Positions 57,024-64,000 of a DNA stretch of 64,000 bases are shown in pieces. Position 1 is the first letter of the stretch, and every line of letters starts with the position of its first letter. Below the pieces are notes generated by a model. The model saw only the letters and a program-made list of their open reading frames with translations. It did not search any database and was not told the origin of the DNA. The stretch is from Mucilaginibacter sp. PAMB04168 (GTDB lineage: Bacteria; Bacteroidota; Bacteroidia; Sphingobacteriales; Sphingobacteriaceae), in contig NZ_CP155079.2 of assembly GCF_039634365.2 (NCBI RefSeq), forward strand, positions 2,108,001 to 2,172,000. Direction: 5' to 3'. Made by a program: the position numbers and the translations under genes.

Positions 57024-57980
57024 ATGATAAAATTATTAGCTAATGATGGTATTGACCCAGTTGGCAAGCAAATGCTTGAAGCTGCCGGATTTATTGTTGA
57101 TACCACGCACATACCCCAAGAAGAACTGCCTGTAAAATTGCGGGCATATGATGCCATAACCGTTCGTAGCGCTACCAAAGTACGCAAGGCCTTAATTGAC
57201 GAATGCCCTGATTTAAAACTGATTGGTAGAGGCGGAGTAGGTGTTGACAATATTGATGTAGAATATGCGCTTGAAAGAGGCGTTGCTGTACATAACACAC
57301 CTGCTGCATCATCGGCATCGGTAGCCGAACTGGTGTTTGCGCACTTATTTACCGGTGTACGCTTTTTGCAAGACAGCAACCGCAAAATGCCGGTTGAAGG
57401 CGCAACAAAGTTTAACGACCTGAAAAAGGCTTATGCCAAAGGTATTGAGCTGCGTGGTAAAACAATTGGTATTTTAGGCTTTGGTCGCATAGGCCGCGAA
57501 ACAGCCAAGATTGCTTATGGTCTTGGAATGGAGGTGCTGGCGTTTGACGTGCATCCATCTACAACCGAGTTGGAACTTACTTTGGGCGGTGGCATAACCG
57601 TTAAGGTGCCTGTACAATATGCCGAGAAAGAAGAAGTAATTGCCAAAAGCGACTTCATATCGCTGCATGTGCCGTTTAGCCATGAGCCGGTAATTGGTGC
57701 AAAAGAATTCGCTCTGATGAAAAAAGGAGCCGGATTGGTAAACTGCTCACGCGGTGGCACTGTTGATGAGGCTGCCTTGTTAGACGCCCTTAATAGCGGA
57801 CAACTGGCTTTTGCAGGTTTGGATGTGTTTGATAACGAGCCTACGCCACTTACCGAGCTGCTGCAACATCCAAAAATCTCATTAACACCTCACATAGGCG
57901 CTTCAACAAACGAAGCACAGGAGCGGATAGGGGTAGAGCTGGCAACTTTAATTATCAATCATTTTAAAAGTATAGCATAA
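57024..57980 (+). CDS. serA: D-3-phosphoglycerate dehydrogenase (short form)
   Basis: SerA oxidises 3-phosphoglycerate to 3-phosphohydroxypyruvate with NAD. The 318 residues form the two-domain 2-hydroxyacid dehydrogenase fold: LIGRGGVGVDNIDVEYALERG, the NAD loop TIGILGFGRIGRETAKIA, the Arg-containing LVNCSRGGTVDEAALLDAL, FDNEPTP and the catalytic His in LTPHIGASTNEAQERIG. It lacks the C-terminal ACT domain, so serine feedback by that route is absent. It lies in serC-serA order, and the operon ends at a strong terminator. Confidence 0.93.
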   Translation: MIKLLANDGIDPVGKQMLEAAGFIVDTTHIPQEELPVKLRAYDAITVRSATKVRKALIDECPDLKLIGRGGVGVDNIDVEYALERGVAVHNTPAASSASVAELVFAHLFTGVRFLQDSNRKMPVEGATKFNDLKKAYAKGIELRGKTIGILGFGRIGRETAKIAYGLGMEVLAFDVHPSTTELELTLGGGITVKVPVQYAEKEEVIAKSDFISLHVPFSHEPVIGAKEFALMKKGAGLVNCSRGGTVDEAALLDALNSGQLAFAGLDVFDNEPTPLTELLQHPKISLTPHIGASTNEAQERIGVELATLIINHFKSIA

Positions 57981-57994
57981 TACATTACCCTACT

Positions 57995-58036
57995 CAACAA
58001 AAAAGCCCTGGCATCAATGCCAGGGCTTTTTTGTTG
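57995..58036. terminator. Bidirectional terminator between serA and the repeat lipoprotein
   Basis: A perfect 19-base stem (57995-58013 and 58018-58036) with a four-base loop, TCAA, includes A-runs and T-runs at the stem base. It serves both convergent genes. Confidence 0.95.
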
Positions 58037-58053
58037 AACTTATTTGGCCGTAA

Positions 58054-58797
58054 TTACTGCAGGTTGAAAGATCCGCCAACTTTAATTTTATCGTTTGCAT
58101 TACTTTCGTTTTCAAGTATCATATCAAACGTGCCTTTGGTTGTTAACTTATTGCCGCTAACAGAAAAAGTGTTGTAATTTATCTTACCTGCTGTACTCAA
58201 CGAGTAAGTTGTTCCATTAGGCAACATTATACTGGCTTGTGTTAAATCCATTACGCCTTGTGCCCCACCAAAAGTGCCTAAAATAAATGTAGTTGAGCTT
58301 GCCGGATCAGTGCCGGTACCTGTAATGGCATTGGTAGTAAAGCCTAATGCAGATATAGATGTGCCCATAACTGCATAGTTAGATGAATTTCTTAATGTAT
58401 ATCTGGTCCCTTTAAAATCATATACAATAGTGTTTGCTTCGCCGATAGCAATACCGGCATTGCCGTCATTGCTTATGGTAAGCGAGCCGCCGGTTCCAGG
58501 TGTTGTCGTTCCACCTCCCGGAGTTGTCGTTCCACCCCCTGGCGTTGTAGTTCCACCACCAGGCGTTGTAGTGCCACTGCCAGGTGTAGTAGTTCCTCCA
58601 CCCGGTGTAGTAGTGCCACCCCCAGGTGTGGTAGTGCCTCCGCCCGGCGTAGTCGCTGTTCCACCTGTAATTGGAGCCGAAGAAACTTTTATAACCGCCG
58701 GATCAGCTTCTTTGCCGCATGATGATAGTGTTGCTACCAGCGCTGTAATCACTAAAAAGCTAATCTGAGATCTTTTAAAGGATGAAAATCTTTTCAT
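58054..58797 (-). CDS. Lipoprotein with TPGGGT tandem repeats
   Basis: The 247-residue lipoprotein (signal LVTALVATLSSCGKEADP) has a linker at about residues 45-100 of some nine TPGGGT hexapeptides with slight variation (one TPGSGT), then a 145-residue beta-rich domain (NDGNAGIAIGEANTIVYDFK, AVMGTSISALGFTTNAITGT, TFILGTFGGAQGVMDLTQAS). The linker should keep the domain away from the membrane. I do not recognise the C-terminal domain. It is transcribed alone against serA and shares its terminator. Confidence 0.75.
   Translation of the reverse strand: MKRFSSFKRSQISFLVITALVATLSSCGKEADPAVIKVSSAPITGGTATTPGGGTTTPGGGTTTPGGGTTTPGSGTTTPGGGTTTPGGGTTTPGGGTTTPGTGGSLTISNDGNAGIAIGEANTIVYDFKGTRYTLRNSSNYAVMGTSISALGFTTNAITGTGTDPASSTTFILGTFGGAQGVMDLTQASIMLPNGTTYSLSTAGKINYNTFSVSGNKLTTKGTFDMILENESNANDKIKVGGSFNLQ
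58497..58661 (-). repeat. 18-base tandem repeat coding for TPGGGT units
   Basis: About nine units of 18 bases, diverged at third positions, lie inside the lipoprotein gene. They have no spacer-repeat structure. The length may vary by slippage or recombination, in frame. Confidence 0.85.
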
Positions 58798-58849
58798 GAG
58801 ATAAAATTGTGATACTGCCTTAATTGTAAATGCTTATAAATATAAGCAT

Positions 58850-60244
58850 TTACAAGGTATAGCTTAAACTTTTCTCTGGTATGGTAACTTTATAGCCATC
58901 TGCAAAAAGCGCATCGGCCATGGCTTGCATACTTTCATCTTCGCCGTGTACTAAAAAAACCTGTTTGAGCTTTTCTGGCTTTTGCTGCTTAACGGTATTG
59001 ACTAAATCATCGTGATCGCCGTGAGCGCTGAACAGATCTGTTTTTTTAATAGTGGCATAAACGGCCATCTCCCGGTCTTTAATATGAACAACCGGATCTC
59101 CACGAAGCAGGCGGTAGCCCAACGTACCTTTAGCGCAATAGCCAATAAAAAGGATGGTGCAATAGTAATTCTGAATATTGTTGTACAGGTGATCTTGTAT
59201 CCGGCCACCCTCCAGCATACCTGCTGATGATATGATGATGCAAGGCTCAAAGTAATTAGCTATCTGGCGGCTATCTTTTAAATTTTCAACGTAGGTAAGG
59301 TTGTCAAATTCAAATTCATCGCCTTTGTCGCGGTAGAACTCCTGCGCCTCTTCATTAAGCAAGCCATGGTGTTTGCGGAACACCTGGGTTGAAGCAGAAG
59401 CCATCGGGCTATCTACAAAAACCTTTATGGGCGGTAATAAGCCACTACTAAAAATCTTATTAAGCGAGTATACCAAAGCCTGTGTGCGGCCAATACTAAA
59501 GGCCGGTATAATTAACCTGCCTGATTCTTTAATGCAGGCTTTGTCAATAGTCTCAATAAGTACCTGCTCAATAGTTTTATCCTTAGAGTGAAAGCGGCCG
59601 CCATAGGTAGATTCACTTACTAGGTAATCCACAGGAGGTAATGGTTGCGGGTCATTTAATACCGGGTAGTTGTTACGGCCAATATCGCCTGTAAAAGCTA
59701 TCGTTTTTTCTTCTCCATGGTCGTTTACCTTTAAAACTACGGCAGCAGCGCCCAGTAAATGGCCTACCGGTATAAACGTCAGCTCAATATCGCCGTTTAA
59801 ACGGAAAGGCTTATTAAAGCCAATGGTTACCATACGTTCCACCGTATCTATTACGTGCTTTTGCAAGTATAACGGCTGGCGTGTGGTGGAATGATGTTTC
59901 CCCCGGCGATGCTTATTTTGCTTGTGCATCTTATTCAAAAATATACTTACCGAGTCCATCAAAAGTAACTCGGCCAGCTCGGCAGTAGGCGGGGTGCACA
60001 AAATTTGTCCCTCAAAGCCCATGCGTACCAGGGTTGGTAAGTTACCCGAATGGTCAATGTGCGCGTGGGTTAAAATCACTACGTCTACCTCGGATGGGTT
60101 AAACGGAAAATCTTCGTTCGCTTGTATGTTGCGGTCTTTCTCATAATCAAGTCCGCAGTCAATTAATATTTTGTATTGGTTAACCTCTAGCAAATGCATG
60201 CTGCCGGTAACCTGACGGGCTGCCCCGTGTATCGTTAAATTCAT
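58850..60244 (-). CDS. Metallo-beta-lactamase/beta-CASP RNase-like protein
   Basis: The 464-residue protein resembles the bacterial relatives of CPSF73 and Integrator 11. The metal site is HAHIDHSG with the later FTGDIG (Asp) and VGHLLGAAAV. The beta-CASP domain follows: LIIPAFSIGRTQALVYSLN, KVFVDSPMASASTQVF and IISSAGMLEGGRIQDHL. FSAHGDHDDL and VHGEDESMQAM complete it with the C-terminal His. It is likely an RNA endo- or exonuclease acting in the cytoplasm. It starts at the ATG at 60244, 96 bases after the stop of the ABC gene, in which short repeats lie. Confidence 0.92.
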   Translation of the reverse strand: MNLTIHGAARQVTGSMHLLEVNQYKILIDCGLDYEKDRNIQANEDFPFNPSEVDVVILTHAHIDHSGNLPTLVRMGFEGQILCTPPTAELAELLLMDSVSIFLNKMHKQNKHRRGKHHSTTRQPLYLQKHVIDTVERMVTIGFNKPFRLNGDIELTFIPVGHLLGAAAVVLKVNDHGEEKTIAFTGDIGRNNYPVLNDPQPLPPVDYLVSESTYGGRFHSKDKTIEQVLIETIDKACIKESGRLIIPAFSIGRTQALVYSLNKIFSSGLLPPIKVFVDSPMASASTQVFRKHHGLLNEEAQEFYRDKGDEFEFDNLTYVENLKDSRQIANYFEPCIIISSAGMLEGGRIQDHLYNNIQNYYCTILFIGYCAKGTLGYRLLRGDPVVHIKDREMAVYATIKKTDLFSAHGDHDDLVNTVKQQKPEKLKQVFLVHGEDESMQAMADALFADGYKVTIPEKSLSYTL

Positions 60245-60256
60245 TTTATATGGTTC

Positions 60257-60282
60257 ATTGGTTCAATGGCTTATTGGTTCAA
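60257..60282. repeat. Dispersed intergenic repeat, copy 2 (tandem ATTGGTTCAA)
   Basis: ATTGGTTCAA occurs twice at a 16-base step (60257-60266 and 60273-60282). The second copy continues the reverse complement of the serC-serA repeat at 56973-56987. Confidence 0.5.
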
Positions 60283-60340
60283 CAGTCTTAGCAGCTAAAA
60301 AGCCACTATTAAAACTGATGAACCTTATAAACGATGAACG

Positions 60341-62176
60341 TTAAGCAGTCGTATCGAACTGCAATTGGCTAAGATAACGGTAAAGGCCTTCTTCGCGGGC
60401 AATAAGTTCTTCGTGAGTCCCGCTTTCAATGATACGGCCTTTTTCGAGAACTACAATTTTGTCAGCTTCGCGGATAGTAGAAAGGCGGTGTGCAATGATG
60501 ATAGAAGTACGGCCCTTCATCAACTCTTCTAAAGCCTCCTGCACCAATCGTTCAGATTCTGAGTCAAGAGACGAGGTAGCCTCATCTAATATGAGTATGG
60601 AAGGATTTTTAAGCAAAGCCCGCGCAATAGCAATACGCTGGCGCTGACCGCCTGAAAGCTTAACACCACGTTCGCCAACAATGGTATCATAACCTTCGGG
60701 AAAACCGGTGATAAACTGATCTGCATTGGCCCGCTTAGCTGCTTGTATAACCTCCGCCTCGGTTGCATTACGCTTGCCATAAGCAATGTTTTCACGAATG
60801 CTGCCGCCAAACAACAATACATCCTGCGGCACTATGGCTACCTGGTTGCGTATGTCGGTTAAAGCATAATCGGCTGCAGGTTTGCCATCAAACAGCATTT
60901 GACCGCTTTGCGGATGGTAAAATTGCAATATCAATGCTGCCATGGTTGATTTACCCGAGCCGCTCGGTCCCACAATAGCTACTTTCTGACCGGCTTGCGC
61001 TTCTATTGAAACCTCTTTCAATACCTCAATCTCCGGCCTTGAAGGGTAATGAAAATTGATATTACTGAAGGTCAAATTACCTTTTATAATTTGCTTGACG
61101 GCATTTTCGCTTTCATGTATCGAAACAGCTTCACCTTGTTCGGCCAAAATTTCCAACACCCGTTCGCTTGCACCAATGGCTTTTTGAAGGTTAGCATACA
61201 GATCGGGCAGGCTACCCATTGCCGCACTAATGAAAGCTGCGTATACAATAAAGGTGGTTAACTTTCCAAAGGTCAGTCCGTTATCGTGAATAGACACTAG
61301 GTAAGAACCGTACCATATTTCGCAAAAAATAGTACCAAACAAACAGAACACAATAAAGGCACCGAACATACCGCGGTACTTAGCTCCTTTAACAGCCAGC
61401 GTTACCACCTCGCTCAGGTTTTTAGTATACCGGCCTGCCTCAAAAGCTTCGTTTACAAATGCCTTAACGTTAGCTATGCCTTGTAAGGTTTCTTCAACAA
61501 TGGTGTTCGATTCGGCCAGCTTATCTTGCGCCTGACGAGATAGGTTACGAATGAACTTGCCAAAAAATATGGCTATCACAATTAAAAACGGCAGTACCAA
61601 TAGCAGTGCCAGCGTTAACTTAATAGATGATATAGCCAGTAAAATGATGCCGCCTACCAGAATGATGATTTGCCTGATGATTTCTGCAAAAGTGGTGGTT
61701 AGTGTATCTTGTATTTGTGAAAGGTCGGCGGAGATGCGGCTGTTCAACTCTCCAACACGGCGGTTAGAGAAAAAGTTCATAGGCAGCGTTACCAGCTTAA
61801 AGTAAGTGTCTCTGCGAATATCTGCCAGCGATTTTTCGGCTACCTGTACAAACCAAGTAATACGAAAGTAGGATACAAACCCCTGTAAAAACAATACCAC
61901 AATTGCTATTTCGCCTATGGTAACTAAATTGGCCGGTATAAAGCTAAAGTGCTGCTTGCCTTGTGCTGCATCAATCAGTGCTCCAAAAAAGCCCGGAAAA
62001 GCCAAGCCTGTTAAGCTTGATATGATAAGAAATATCAAACCGCCAAAAAACTTAGCCCGGTATGGTTTTATGTAGCCAATAAGCTTGCTGATTTTTTGCA
62101 AGCTTTGTTTGTTGATCTTTGCTTTTGGTAATTCTTTCTCAGCTGCGTTCCCACTATTCAGTCGTGATCTTGCCAT
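60341..62176 (-). CDS. ABC transporter, fused permease/ATPase (MsbA-like exporter)
   Basis: The 611-residue half-transporter homodimerises. Six helices (residues 35-330: FFGGLIFLIISSLTGLAFPG, IILVGGIILLAISSIKLTLA) are followed by the ATPase domain with GPSGSGKSTMAALI (Walker A), LSGGQRQRIAIARALL (signature), LILDEATSSLDSES and an H-loop (IIAHRLSTIREAD). This is the type I exporter fold of MsbA and LmrA. Lipid A or drugs are the usual substrates; which one is not shown here. It starts at the ATG at 62176, and an intergenic gap of 216 bases separates it from the SAM-hydrolase gene. Confidence 0.93.
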   Translation of the reverse strand: MARSRLNSGNAAEKELPKAKINKQSLQKISKLIGYIKPYRAKFFGGLIFLIISSLTGLAFPGFFGALIDAAQGKQHFSFIPANLVTIGEIAIVVLFLQGFVSYFRITWFVQVAEKSLADIRRDTYFKLVTLPMNFFSNRRVGELNSRISADLSQIQDTLTTTFAEIIRQIIILVGGIILLAISSIKLTLALLLVLPFLIVIAIFFGKFIRNLSRQAQDKLAESNTIVEETLQGIANVKAFVNEAFEAGRYTKNLSEVVTLAVKGAKYRGMFGAFIVFCLFGTIFCEIWYGSYLVSIHDNGLTFGKLTTFIVYAAFISAAMGSLPDLYANLQKAIGASERVLEILAEQGEAVSIHESENAVKQIIKGNLTFSNINFHYPSRPEIEVLKEVSIEAQAGQKVAIVGPSGSGKSTMAALILQFYHPQSGQMLFDGKPAADYALTDIRNQVAIVPQDVLLFGGSIRENIAYGKRNATEAEVIQAAKRANADQFITGFPEGYDTIVGERGVKLSGGQRQRIAIARALLKNPSILILDEATSSLDSESERLVQEALEELMKGRTSIIIAHRLSTIREADKIVVLEKGRIIESGTHEELIAREEGLYRYLSQLQFDTTA

Positions 62177-62392
62177 AAAATACTTTCTTCCTCAACTTAT
62201 TTAAAAGGTAAAAATACGGTTTAAAAGCAGGTTTGCCGGCAAGTGTTGGTAAAATTGACGTTATAATGAAAACGGGGGGATAGTGAGTGGTTTGGAAGTA
62301 AGTGCTTGTGTATTTTACAAGAGCTTATTGCAGATTTTTATCTGTCCTTTATCAAATAAGTAAACGTGTTCAACTGTATTATTAAGCTTGAG

Positions 62393-63169
62393 TTATTGAA
62401 AATCAATAATTACACTATCGCCCAAATTGAGGCCTAGCAGGCCACTGGCGTTACCTTTATTAATGGCAATTTCCAGGTGATCGCTAATGCCGAAGAGACA
62501 AAGCTTTTCACCTTCGGGCACCTCGTTATAGTGCCAGCTCAGGTGGGTAATGGTTTCGTTACGCTTAAAGTAAAGTACAAAGCGTCGTCCTTGCTGCACC
62601 CGGTTAAAAAAGTCTTTAGTAATGTTGGTGATCACGTTCTGAAACGAGTCGATATAAATTACCATACCCCTGATCTGGTTGCGCTCAACGGCAGGTTGCA
62701 GCGTCATTCGTTTTTCGATGCTGTGTACCGGCAGGCCAATGGCGTTTAATGTGCCTCCCTGGGCCAGGTGGCAAGCAGCTTTCACAAAAATATCAGATAA
62801 GGGAAAGTGCAAAAACTTTAAATCCTGCAGTATGTTAATCTCTACCATCTCCTCCGGTTCATCATCAAATATGAGTGAAAAGATACCATTATCGGCTCCA
62901 ACAAAGTAATGATTACGGTACCTGATGGCTAAAAAACGGTTCTCTTCACTGTATACCGTATCTATGCCAATAAGATGTACTGTTTCTTCAGGGAAATAGT
63001 AAAAACTGTTCTTTAAAATGAAAGCAGCCTGTTGTATATTGAAGGCTGCTACCGAGTGGGTTATATCTACAATATTAACTGAAGGCGATATCTTCAGGAT
63101 GCTGCCTTTCAGCGCTGCCTGATAAATATCTTTATCGCCCAAATCAGTTGTTAAAGTGATTATTCCCAT
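62393..63169 (-). CDS. SAM hydroxide adenosyltransferase (DUF62 family)
   Basis: The 258-residue enzyme cleaves S-adenosylmethionine to adenosine and methionine with a water-derived hydroxide. The N-terminal block ITLTTDLGDKDIYQAALKG with the SAM-binding Asp and VDITHSVAAFNIQQAAFIL are diagnostic. VGADNGIFSL follows, and IDSFQNVITNITKDFF lies near the C-terminus. This family is related to fluorinase and chlorinase. The halogenase loop is not present in what I can see, so the hydrolase role is preferred. It is divergent from phoH. Confidence 0.92.
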   Translation of the reverse strand: MGIITLTTDLGDKDIYQAALKGSILKISPSVNIVDITHSVAAFNIQQAAFILKNSFYYFPEETVHLIGIDTVYSEENRFLAIRYRNHYFVGADNGIFSLIFDDEPEEMVEINILQDLKFLHFPLSDIFVKAACHLAQGGTLNAIGLPVHSIEKRMTLQPAVERNQIRGMVIYIDSFQNVITNITKDFFNRVQQGRRFVLYFKRNETITHLSWHYNEVPEGEKLCLFGISDHLEIAINKGNASGLLGLNLGDSVIIDFQ

Positions 63170-63272
63170 TCTTAATTAAAATATTTATTGCTAATCTTGT
63201 AAAAGCGTTAGCGAGTGCAAATATTCAAAAATTTAACCATAACGAATCAGCAACTACAAAAATCATTTTCTG

Positions 63273-64000
63273 TTGAACGAACTTAAAATATCAATTGACC
63301 ACATAAACCCCGCCGTACTATGGGGACCTAACAATGATCATTTTGAGATCATTAAAAAGCAATACCCTAAGCTCAAAATTGTGGCCCGGGGCAGCGAGGT
63401 AAAAGTTTTAGGTGATGAGCAGGAGCTGGCTTTTTTTAATGAAAAGTTTGGCTACTTGTTACAACACGTAGAAAAGTACGATACGCTGAATATTACCGAC
63501 CTGGAGCGTTTACTAGGCGCCAAACATATCGAAACAAAGACTGCCGATCAGCCAAACGAAAAGCCTGGCAGTACAGGTGAAGTAATTGTTTTTGGACATA
63601 ACGGCATTATGGTAAAAGCCCGTACGGCTAACCAGCGCCGTATGGTAGACAGCATTACCAAAAGCGACATTATGTTTGCTATAGGGCCGGCCGGTACAGG
63701 TAAAACTTATACGGCAGTAGCTTTGGCAGTAAGGGCCTTAAAGAATAAGGAGATTAAGCGTATCATACTTACCCGCCCGGCCGTTGAGGCAGGGGAGAAC
63801 CTTGGCTTTTTGCCAGGCGACCTTAAGGAGAAGATAGACCCATACCTGCGCCCCCTGTACGATGCGCTTGACGATATGATACCGCCCGAAAAGTTAAAAA
63901 CTTATTTGGAGAACCGTACCATTGAAATTGCACCTCTTGCCTTTATGCGTGGCCGTACGCTGGATAACTGCTTTGTGATATTGGACGAAGCCCAGAACGC
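63273..64000 (+). CDS. PhoH-family ATPase (3' end outside window)
   Basis: This is a cytoplasmic ATPase/RNA-binding protein of unknown precise role, cut by the window edge after about 242 residues. The N-terminal KH-like region is LNELKISIDHINPAVLWGP. Walker A is FAIGPAGTGKTYTAVALAV. RPAVEAGENLGFLPGDLKEK is typical of PhoH, and Walker B is CFVILDEAQN at the end of the window. No ATG precedes this block; the TTG at 63273 is the only sensible start, and the frame is closed by a stop at 63240. Confidence 0.93.
   Translation, partial: MNELKISIDHINPAVLWGPNNDHFEIIKKQYPKLKIVARGSEVKVLGDEQELAFFNEKFGYLLQHVEKYDTLNITDLERLLGAKHIETKTADQPNEKPGSTGEVIVFGHNGIMVKARTANQRRMVDSITKSDIMFAIGPAGTGKTYTAVALAVRALKNKEIKRIILTRPAVEAGENLGFLPGDLKEKIDPYLRPLYDALDDMIPPEKLKTYLENRTIEIAPLAFMRGRTLDNCFVILDEAQN

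Noticed and set aside
58497..58661. CRISPR-like regular repeats
   Set aside because: Units are contiguous 18-base codon repeats without unique spacers, and no cas gene is near.
58430..58768. Plus-strand frame of PPPGVVV repeats
   Set aside because: It is the antisense of the TPGGGT lipoprotein repeats; no start signal or signal peptide.

Overview
The window looks like chromosomal DNA of a Bacteroidota, most likely a Sphingobacteriaceae close to Mucilaginibacter or Pedobacter. This is an inference from gene content and style. The signs are a SusC/SusD glycan locus, many lipoproteins with a Cys-Lys-Lys-type start, DUF5686 and DUF4833 proteins, a complete-looking sphingolipid locus, and several matches to the Bacteroidota -7 promoter box TAnnTTTG. 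I see no rRNA, tRNA, CRISPR array, insertion sequence or prophage. Genes cut by the window edges are SusC (left) and phoH (right).

Layout. 1-7.0 kb: tail of a polysaccharide utilisation locus (SusC, SusD, surface lipoprotein, PL7 alginate lyase). 7.5-11.6 kb: a MASE3 histidine kinase facing two tandem GAF-PAS proteins that keep only a kinase-type dimerisation helix. 11.9-17.8 kb: mnmE and several single genes (DUF4385, small lipoproteins, HAD phosphatase, metallophosphoesterase). 18.0-29.5 kb, minus strand: a sphingolipid and inositol-lipid cluster, the most interesting region. 29.9-35.9 kb: TolC/MFP/RND efflux operon. 36.3-39.2 kb: a GH5-type mannanase and two related beta-barrel proteins. 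39.3-43.9 kb: aspartate aminotransferase, then CDF transporter, Nudix, bioA and a ferritin-like diiron protein. 44.0-50.8 kb: a secreted protein, comEC, MerR, ddl, a small ABC exporter and a thioesterase. 50.9-58.0 kb: an HD-CoaD-like fusion, rpsO, pnp, a small protein, rpe, serC and serA. 58.1-63.2 kb, minus strand: a repeat-rich lipoprotein, a beta-CASP RNase-like protein, an MsbA-like ABC transporter and a SAM hydroxide adenosyltransferase. phoH starts at 63.3 kb.

How the genes fit. In the lipid cluster one ATGA-coupled operon holds serine palmitoyltransferase, a GNAT-fold ceramide synthase candidate and a CerR-type reductase, followed by inositol-phosphate synthase. The next operon holds a DUF5686 barrel, a CDP-alcohol phosphotransferase (candidate phosphatidylinositol-phosphate synthase), DUF4833, a hydroxylase strongly resembling FA2H, and an AUR1-like PAP2 protein. 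Together they predict synthesis of 2-hydroxylated inositol phosphoceramide from serine, acyl-CoA or acyl-ACP, and glucose-6-phosphate. A second unusual item is the single-chain fusion of a COG4339-like HD phosphohydrolase with a phosphopantetheine adenylyltransferase-like domain at 50901-51854. Smaller curiosities are histidine-kinase remnants without ATPase domains, a Gly/Thr-rich insert in TolC, a heptad insert in BioA that looks repeat-derived, near-leaderless promoters at ddl and rpe, and dispersed short intergenic repeats.
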